From NCBI GenBank assembly GCA_019233165.1, contig JAFAMS010000203.1, forward strand, positions 1 through 9,983: a stretch of 9,983 bases of DNA, given 5' to 3'. A program made the position numbers and the translations under genes. Positions 6,259 through 9,983 of the stretch are shown one piece after another; within the stretch, counting starts at the first letter, position 1; the number at the start of each line of letters is the position of its first letter. Under the pieces are notes generated by a model. That model saw nothing but the letters and a program-made list of their open reading frames with translations. It had not been told where the DNA came from and searched no databases. The stretch comes from Vulcanimicrobiota bacterium. GTDB taxonomy: Bacteria; Vulcanimicrobiota; Vulcanimicrobiia; Vulcanimicrobiales; Vulcanimicrobiaceae.

Positions 6259-6999
6259 TCAGTTCTTACTTTTGAACGAGTCCTCTGCGAGAACGAGGTG
6301 AATCTCGATGTCGCTCGTCACAACTTGCGTCATCGCATTTTGCCGCCGCACGCGCAGGCGCACGGTCGCCTCTTGGGGAGCCAAGAGACGCGAATCGTAC
6401 GCCGTTACGGTGCGCGACGTTTCGTCGTACGGAGACGCCCCGGCGAAGCTGACCTGTGAGGTGATCTCCAGCTCCGCCGTCGAGCCGGCCGAGCGCAGGA
6501 CGCGATACTCGACTTTTCCCTTCGCAAGCTTCTCCTCGATCGGCTCCCGCCAGTACGCGCCTGCAGTCAGCTCGTGATCGAACCCGTCACGCCGCAAGAG
6601 CGCGCATAAACGCCGTTCCTCTTCGAGCACCGTAGCTTTCGGGTCGTACGAAAGCGACCCGTCGCGAAGGATCGCAATCCGCGCCTTGGGTGCCTTGCGC
6701 TCGGTACCCTCGACCGACGCGTCGACGACCAACCCGCCGTCTTTCGTTACCGCGACCACGTCGATTTCGATCCGTTCGGCGCGTTTGTCGACCGCCTCGC
6801 TCGTGATCTGCGGCGCATTGTTCACGACCGTCGTCGACGATTGCCCGCGGCGGACGCGCGGCGGTGAGATCACGATGTTTGCGGTGTCCGACGTCAGCAG
6901 CGTCCGATAGCTCACGTCGTAGGTCAGGTGGCGCAACGAAGGGAGCGCGGCGGTGTCGGCGCACAATGCGGCCGCGAGGATCGCTTCCAAGATCCTCAT
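6259..6999 (-). CDS. Exported protein of unknown function
   Basis: I do not recognise this 246-aa protein. It starts with a short signal-like segment (Arg2, then a hydrophobic Leu/Ala stretch to about residue 18). The mature part looks beta-rich, with alternating hydrophobic residues in many short strands, a Val/Thr/Asn-rich segment near residues 50-65 and an acidic/basic helix-forming segment near 123-165. There is no lipobox, catalytic motif or later membrane segment. The start is well bounded: the stop of the upstream gene lies in the same frame just four codons earlier and ATG is the only start after it. No Shine-Dalgarno sequence precedes it. It follows the TonB-domain gene with a 9-bp gap, so a shared envelope role is plausible but unproven. 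Confidence 0.6.
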   Translation of the reverse strand: MRILEAILAAALCADTAALPSLRHLTYDVSYRTLLTSDTANIVISPPRVRRGQSSTTVVNNAPQITSEAVDKRAERIEIDVVAVTKDGGLVVDASVEGTERKAPKARIAILRDGSLSYDPKATVLEEERRLCALLRRDGFDHELTAGAYWREPIEEKLAKGKVEYRVLRSAGSTAELEITSQVSFAGASPYDETSRTVTAYDSRLLAPQEATVRLRVRRQNAMTQVVTSDIEIHLVLAEDSFKSKN

Positions 7000-7005
7000 G
7001 CGCCG

Positions 7006-7035
7006 AGTTTACTGCTGTGGGAACGCGTATGTGAA
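7006..7035 (-). promoter_or_regulatory. Internal promoter, predicted leaderless start
   Basis: On the minus strand TTCACA (7035-7030, 5 of 6) is followed after 18 bp by TAAACT (7011-7006), then 6 nt, then the ATG at 6999. The expected transcription start is the A of the start codon. The TAA of the -10 is also the stop codon of the TonB-domain gene. No Shine-Dalgarno sequence lies upstream, which fits a leaderless mRNA. Confidence 0.4.
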
Positions 7036-7644
7036 GCGGTACTCGCCCTGCACCGGCGTGCAGCCGGCGCGCGCGGGAGCGTACGCGACCAGGCGAGCGG
7101 CATCCGAGACGGCTTGGTCGAGAACCGGATCCCCCGACGACGCTGCGACGAACGTCCCGAGCACGTTCCCGCCGGGGCCGACGAGGACGGTTATCGCGGT
7201 CGTTCCGTGCGGGCGGTGCAGCCGCGACTGATCCAGGACGACCGGCGAGATCGCGCCGAGCGGGTGTGGCGGGAGGTCCGGCTGGGCGCACGCCGCGTTT
7301 CCTTGGGCAGGCGCCGGGGGCGGTGGCGGGACGACCGGTTCCGGAAGCCCCTGCGCTCGCGCGCGCCGCCGCGCCTCGACGAGCTGCATCTCATAATGAA
7401 GGCCGGCTCGCTCCGCCCCAGTCGCGTCGTGGGGACAGTGCTTCGCGGCCGCGTCCGCTTGCGCGAGCTCTTTGGCGGCGGCGCGCCGGTGCGCTTCAGC
7501 CCCGGCGGGATCGTCGACGAAATCCCCGTTGCGGAACGCGGTCCAGTCGGACTCGGCCCGGCGCAGCGCCGCGGTCGCCGTCCGGCAGGGCGGGGGAGGA
7601 GTCGCGGGCGCAACGGCGGCGGCGAGCGCAAAAGCGGCAATCAT
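7009..7644 (-). CDS. Secreted protein with TonB C-terminal domain
   Basis: This 211-aa protein has a hydrophobic N-terminal segment (residues 1-14, Ala-rich) and then a Pro run. The middle (about 21-100) is Ala/Arg/Glu-rich and likely helical. A second Pro-rich linker (101-113) leads to a TonB C-terminal fold at about 125-211: T-T-A-I-T-V-L-V-G-P-G-G-N-V, then S-S-G-D-P-V-L-D-Q-A-V, then A-P-A-R-A-G-C-T-P-V. In classical TonB this domain contacts outer-membrane receptors. Here the N-terminal segment is short and has no positive residue before it, so it looks more like a cleaved signal than the long TonB anchor; a role in energy transduction is doubtful. Cys20, 70, 119 and 195 could form disulfides. 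The start is bounded by an in-frame TGA two codons upstream. It is divergent from the aldehyde dehydrogenase gene and leads the unrecognised exported-protein gene. Confidence 0.7.
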   Translation of the reverse strand: MIAAFALAAAVAPATPPPPCRTATAALRRAESDWTAFRNGDFVDDPAGAEAHRRAAAKELAQADAAAKHCPHDATGAERAGLHYEMQLVEARRRARAQGLPEPVVPPPPPAPAQGNAACAQPDLPPHPLGAISPVVLDQSRLHRPHGTTAITVLVGPGGNVLGTFVAASSGDPVLDQAVSDAARLVAYAPARAGCTPVQGEYRFTYAFPQQ

Positions 7645-7652
7645 CGGCGCTC

Positions 7653-7682
7653 AGCGTAGAATGGACCTCATGGCCGTGGCAA
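7653..7682 (-). promoter_or_regulatory. Promoter of the TonB-domain gene, nearly leaderless
   Basis: On the minus strand TTGCCA (7682-7677, 5 of 6) is followed after 18 bp by TACGCT (7658-7653), which fits TAnnnT. The predicted start at 7645-7647 leaves at most 3 nt before the ATG at 7644. The -35 lies inside the first codons of the divergent aldehyde dehydrogenase gene. The design matches the promoter at 7006-7035. Confidence 0.4.
7657..7662 (+). promoter_or_regulatory. -10 box TAGAAT for the aldehyde dehydrogenase operon
   Basis: TAGAAT matches the -10 consensus at 5 of 6 positions and is followed by 7 nt and then the ATG at 7670, so transcription could start on the start codon. No -35-like hexamer is seen 16-18 bp upstream. 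It overlaps the minus-strand -10 (7653-7658) by two bases. Confidence 0.35.
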
Positions 7683-9154
7683 CCGGAGTCCAGCGCACCC
7701 AGCTCTTCATCGACGGACGATTCGTCGACGCGGCCGGCGGCGAAACGTTCGAAGATCGGGCGCCGGCGACGAGCGAGCTGCTCGCGCACGTCGCCTCCGG
7801 CGGAGCGCGCGACGTCGATCGCGCCGTCGCTGCAGCTCGGCGCGCCTTCGACGGGGGTCCTTGGCCGCGCATGCCAGCAGCGCAACGCGCCAAAGTCTTG
7901 CGCCGGCTCGGCGCGCTCTTGCTCGAGAACGCCGACGCGCTTGCAAAGCTCGAAGCGCGCGACGCCGGAAAGCCGTTCAAGGAGACCGCGCATCGCGACG
8001 TGCCGCGCGCCGCCGACAACTGCGCCTTCTTCGCCTCGGCGATCGAGCAGCGCGCGCAGCAAGTGACCTTCGATCGCAAGCCGTTCCTCGGGAGCGAACG
8101 CGAGATCGTGAGCCTCGTGCGCGAAGAGCCGGTCGGCGTTTGCGCGCTCCTCACGCCGTGGAATTCGCCGCTCATGCAGGCAACGTGGAAGATCGCGCCG
8201 GCGCTCGCGGCAGGGAATACGTGCGTCCTCAAACCGTCGGAGCTGACCCCGCTCTCGACGCTCAAGCTCGCCGAGCTCTGCAGCGCCGCCGGCGTCCCCG
8301 ACGGCGTCGTGAACGTCGTCACCGGTTTCGGCGCGGATGCGGGGGCGCCGCTCGTTGCCGATGCACGGGTTGACGCCGTCGCGTTCACCGGGAGCGTCGC
8401 GGTCGGAACGGCGATCAACGTCGCGGCCGCGCAGACGCTCAAGAAAGTCACGCTCGAGCTCGGCGGAAAGTCGGCGAACATCGTTTTCGACGACGCCGAC
8501 CTCGAGCTCGCGCTCGAGGGAAGCGTCCTGGCGATGTTCCGCCACAGCGGCCAGGTGTGTCTGGCCGGGACGCGGCTCTTCGTGCAAGCCGGGATCTACG
8601 AGACGTTCGTCGAGCGTTATCTCGAGCGCGTCCGTGCGCTGCGCGTCGGCGATCCCGAGTCGCCCGAGTCCGATCTCGGTCCGCTGATCAGCGCGCCGCA
8701 TCGTGCGCGCGTCGAGGGGTTCATCGAGCGCGCGCTCGCGGAAGGCGCGACCGCGCTTCTGCACGGCGGCCGTCCGGCTCACGCGGAGCTCGCGAACGGG
8801 CACTACCTCGAGCCCTCGATCTTCGCTCCGCCTTCCGATGAGATCGCGGTCGCGCGCGAAGAAATCTTCGGCCCCGTACTCTCGCTCTTCCAATTCGAGA
8901 CGCTCGACGAAGTCGTTGCGCGCGCAAACGACACGCGGTTCGGGCTCTCCGCCTACGTCTGGACGCGCGACGTCGGAACCGGGATGCGCGCCGCGGAACG
9001 CCTGCATTCCGGGATGGTCTGGATCAACGGCTACTTCATCCGCGACCTGCGTCAGCCGTTCGGCGGCGTCAAGGAAAGCGGCCTAGGCCGCGAAGGAGGC
9101 CGCTGGAGCCTCGACTTCTTCACCGAGCCGAAATTAGTGTGTATAGCTTACTAG
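7670..9154 (+). CDS. NAD(P)-dependent aldehyde dehydrogenase, HpaE/XylG-like
   Basis: This is a full-length ALDH-superfamily enzyme (494 aa from ATG 7670; three residues more from ATG 7661). Counting from 7661, the catalytic parts are all present: T-P-W-N with Asn168, L-E-L-G-G-K with Glu266 and G-Q-V-C with the nucleophile Cys300. The 34-residue Glu-Cys spacing is the family norm. The C-terminal block W-I-N-G-Y-F-I-R-D-L-R-Q-P-F-G-G and E-S-G-L-G-R-E-G-G resembles hydroxymuconic-semialdehyde dehydrogenases (HpaE, XylG), which oxidise ring-cleavage aldehydes to acids in the cytoplasm; this specificity is an inference. ATG 7670 is preferred because a TAGAAT box ends 7 nt before it and overlaps the earlier ATG; neither has a clear Shine-Dalgarno sequence. 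A longer open frame upstream is antisense to the TonB-domain gene. The stop overlaps the ribosome binding site of the diiron gene, so the two are cotranscribed. Confidence 0.85.
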   Translation: MAVATGVQRTQLFIDGRFVDAAGGETFEDRAPATSELLAHVASGGARDVDRAVAAARRAFDGGPWPRMPAAQRAKVLRRLGALLLENADALAKLEARDAGKPFKETAHRDVPRAADNCAFFASAIEQRAQQVTFDRKPFLGSEREIVSLVREEPVGVCALLTPWNSPLMQATWKIAPALAAGNTCVLKPSELTPLSTLKLAELCSAAGVPDGVVNVVTGFGADAGAPLVADARVDAVAFTGSVAVGTAINVAAAQTLKKVTLELGGKSANIVFDDADLELALEGSVLAMFRHSGQVCLAGTRLFVQAGIYETFVERYLERVRALRVGDPESPESDLGPLISAPHRARVEGFIERALAEGATALLHGGRPAHAELANGHYLEPSIFAPPSDEIAVAREEIFGPVLSLFQFETLDEVVARANDTRFGLSAYVWTRDVGTGMRAAERLHSGMVWINGYFIRDLRQPFGGVKESGLGREGGRWSLDFFTEPKLVCIAY

Positions 9155-9158
9155 GAGA
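9153..9158 (+). promoter_or_regulatory. Strong ribosome binding site overlapping a stop codon
   Basis: AGGAGA lies 8 nt before the ATG at 9167 and shares two bases with the TAG of the aldehyde dehydrogenase gene. It is the strongest Shine-Dalgarno sequence in the window, unlike the gene starts at 6999, 7644 and 7670, which have little or none. It fixes the start of the diiron gene. Confidence 0.75.
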
Positions 9159-9166
9159 ACGCTTCG

Positions 9167-9983
9167 ATGTCGTACGTCTCGCCGGTTAACGTCGTTCCCG
9201 CTCACATCCCGGCCGAAGATCTTAAGACCTTCGGGACGCTGGAGTCGTACGAGGAATACATCGAGCATCAGGCGCGCGACAGCCGCGAGCTGCTCGAAAA
9301 ATACCGCGCGGCGAAAGTCCACGACCCGCAGCTCTCCAAAGAGTACCGCGCGGCGATGAAGCCGATCATGGTGACGACCTGCTGGGGCGAAGCGCAGACC
9401 GCGAGCCAAGTCGCGCAGATCATGACGAAGACGAACAAGCCGTCGGTGCAGTATTTCTACACGACGCACGCAATCGACGAGACGCGCCACACGCAAATCG
9501 AATGGCGTCGCATCCAAGATCTCGGGCTCGCCGACTCGCTCGACGTCCCGTACGAACAGACGGAGCTCTTCCGGTTCGTGAACGGACTGCCGACGTTCTT
9601 GGAGATCGTCTACGGCCAAGTCTGCACCCTCGAGGCGTACTCCGCGCACGTTCTCTTCAACTCGATCGCCGATCTGGCGCGCGCGAACGGCGATCTTGCG
9701 ACCGCCGCAACCTACGAGCACGTGATGCGCGACGAAGTCCGCCACATCGGGACGGGGTTGCGGCTCGTCAACGAGGCGGTCGAGACGGCGCCGGACCCCG
9801 ACGAGGCGCGCTTCCGGATCCTCGACCTCGAAGAGAAGCTGCTCCCGATCACGATTCGCAAGCTCGGCCGCGACTCGGTAATCGCGCAGTCGCTCTTCGA
9901 CGCCGGCTTGATCCAGAGCAAGACGAAGTTCGAAGAAGACGGCTGGCGACAGTTCAAGATCTTCCGCTCGAAGATCACCGCGC
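9167..9983 (+). CDS. Diiron carboxylate protein with twin DExRH motifs, 3' end cut
   Basis: The frame is open from ATG 9167 to the right edge (272 codons), so the C-terminus is missing. It has the four-helix ferritin-like metal site: Glu75 (W-G-E-A-Q), Glu105 and His108 (D-E-T-R-H), Glu156 (T-L-E-A-Y), Glu190 and His193 (D-E-V-R-H). DExRH is the signature of hydroxylase alpha subunits of bacterial multicomponent monooxygenases. The spacings 75-105 (30) and 156-190 (34) equal those recalled for MmoX and toluene 4-monooxygenase. The gap between the second and third helices is 51 against about 63-65 there, and the N-terminus is shorter. It likely activates O2 to hydroxylate a substrate, with electrons from a reductase not seen here. 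Alternatives are an AurF-like N-oxygenase or another ferritin-like oxidase. There is no signal peptide. It follows the aldehyde dehydrogenase gene by 12 bp in one operon. Confidence 0.75.
   Translation, partial: MSYVSPVNVVPAHIPAEDLKTFGTLESYEEYIEHQARDSRELLEKYRAAKVHDPQLSKEYRAAMKPIMVTTCWGEAQTASQVAQIMTKTNKPSVQYFYTTHAIDETRHTQIEWRRIQDLGLADSLDVPYEQTELFRFVNGLPTFLEIVYGQVCTLEAYSAHVLFNSIADLARANGDLATAATYEHVMRDEVRHIGTGLRLVNEAVETAPDPDEARFRILDLEEKLLPITIRKLGRDSVIAQSLFDAGLIQSKTKFEEDGWRQFKIFRSKITA

Noticed and set aside
7472..7660. Extended N-terminus for the aldehyde dehydrogenase
   Set aside because: It would overlap most of the signal and helical part of the TonB-domain gene antisense and adds an Ala/Arg/Ser-rich stretch absent from the ALDH family, whose N-terminus normally begins shortly before the F-I-D-G motif.
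7496..9007. A 503-codon minus-strand open frame antisense to the aldehyde dehydrogenase
   Set aside because: It is rich in Arg, Glu and Asp with no motif or hydrophobic core, and the opposite strand has all catalytic ALDH residues. Long antisense frames are expected in GC-rich DNA.
1..9983. CRISPR arrays, insertion sequences, tRNA or rRNA genes, phage genes
   Set aside because: No regularly spaced repeats, transposase motifs, terminal repeats or RNA gene signatures were seen on reading both strands.

Overview
This window comes from a GC-rich diderm (outer-membrane) bacterium. The diderm reading rests on three things: a lipoprotein with a lipobox, a TonB C-terminal domain protein, and a Wzy/O-antigen-ligase polysaccharide block. 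The phylum cannot be settled from the sequence alone. A poorly cultured GC-rich lineage such as Eremiobacterota/Vulcanimicrobiota is a guess, not a result. I see no tRNA, rRNA, CRISPR array, insertion sequence or phage gene.

Layout. Positions 1-476 (minus) hold the 5' part of a lipoprotein gene that runs off the left edge. Positions 477-647 form a dense regulatory gap with overlapping opposed promoter boxes, a perfect 11-bp terminator hairpin and a second inverted repeat. A plus-strand gene to 1955 encodes an alpha/alpha-toroid protein of the kind found in exopolysaccharide loci (VpsJ-like). Its 3' end overlaps, tail to tail, a minus-strand operon that reads from 6126 to 1911: a polyprenyl-phosphate sugar-1-phosphate transferase, a UDP-HexNAc dehydrogenase of the WecC type, and an O-antigen ligase/polymerase. 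Together these would load the first sugar on the lipid carrier, supply an aminouronic acid nucleotide sugar, and polymerise or ligate the glycan. Glycosyltransferases and a flippase are not in view.

Positions 6259-7644 (minus) hold two closely packed genes: a small secreted protein with a TonB C-terminal domain, followed by an exported protein I do not recognise. Each is preceded by a -35/-10 pair with an 18-bp spacer placed 6-8 nt from the start codon, which suggests leaderless or nearly leaderless mRNAs.

Positions 7670-9983 (plus) hold a second operon. It has an aldehyde dehydrogenase resembling hydroxymuconic-semialdehyde dehydrogenases (HpaE/XylG type), then, after 12 bp and a strong Shine-Dalgarno sequence, a diiron carboxylate protein with two DExRH motifs. 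The latter is cut by the right edge. The pair suggests oxygenation of an aromatic or similar substrate followed by aldehyde oxidation. The diiron protein is the most interesting item here: its ligand spacing matches the catalytic subunit of bacterial multicomponent monooxygenases within each helix pair, but the stretch between the pairs is clearly shorter.
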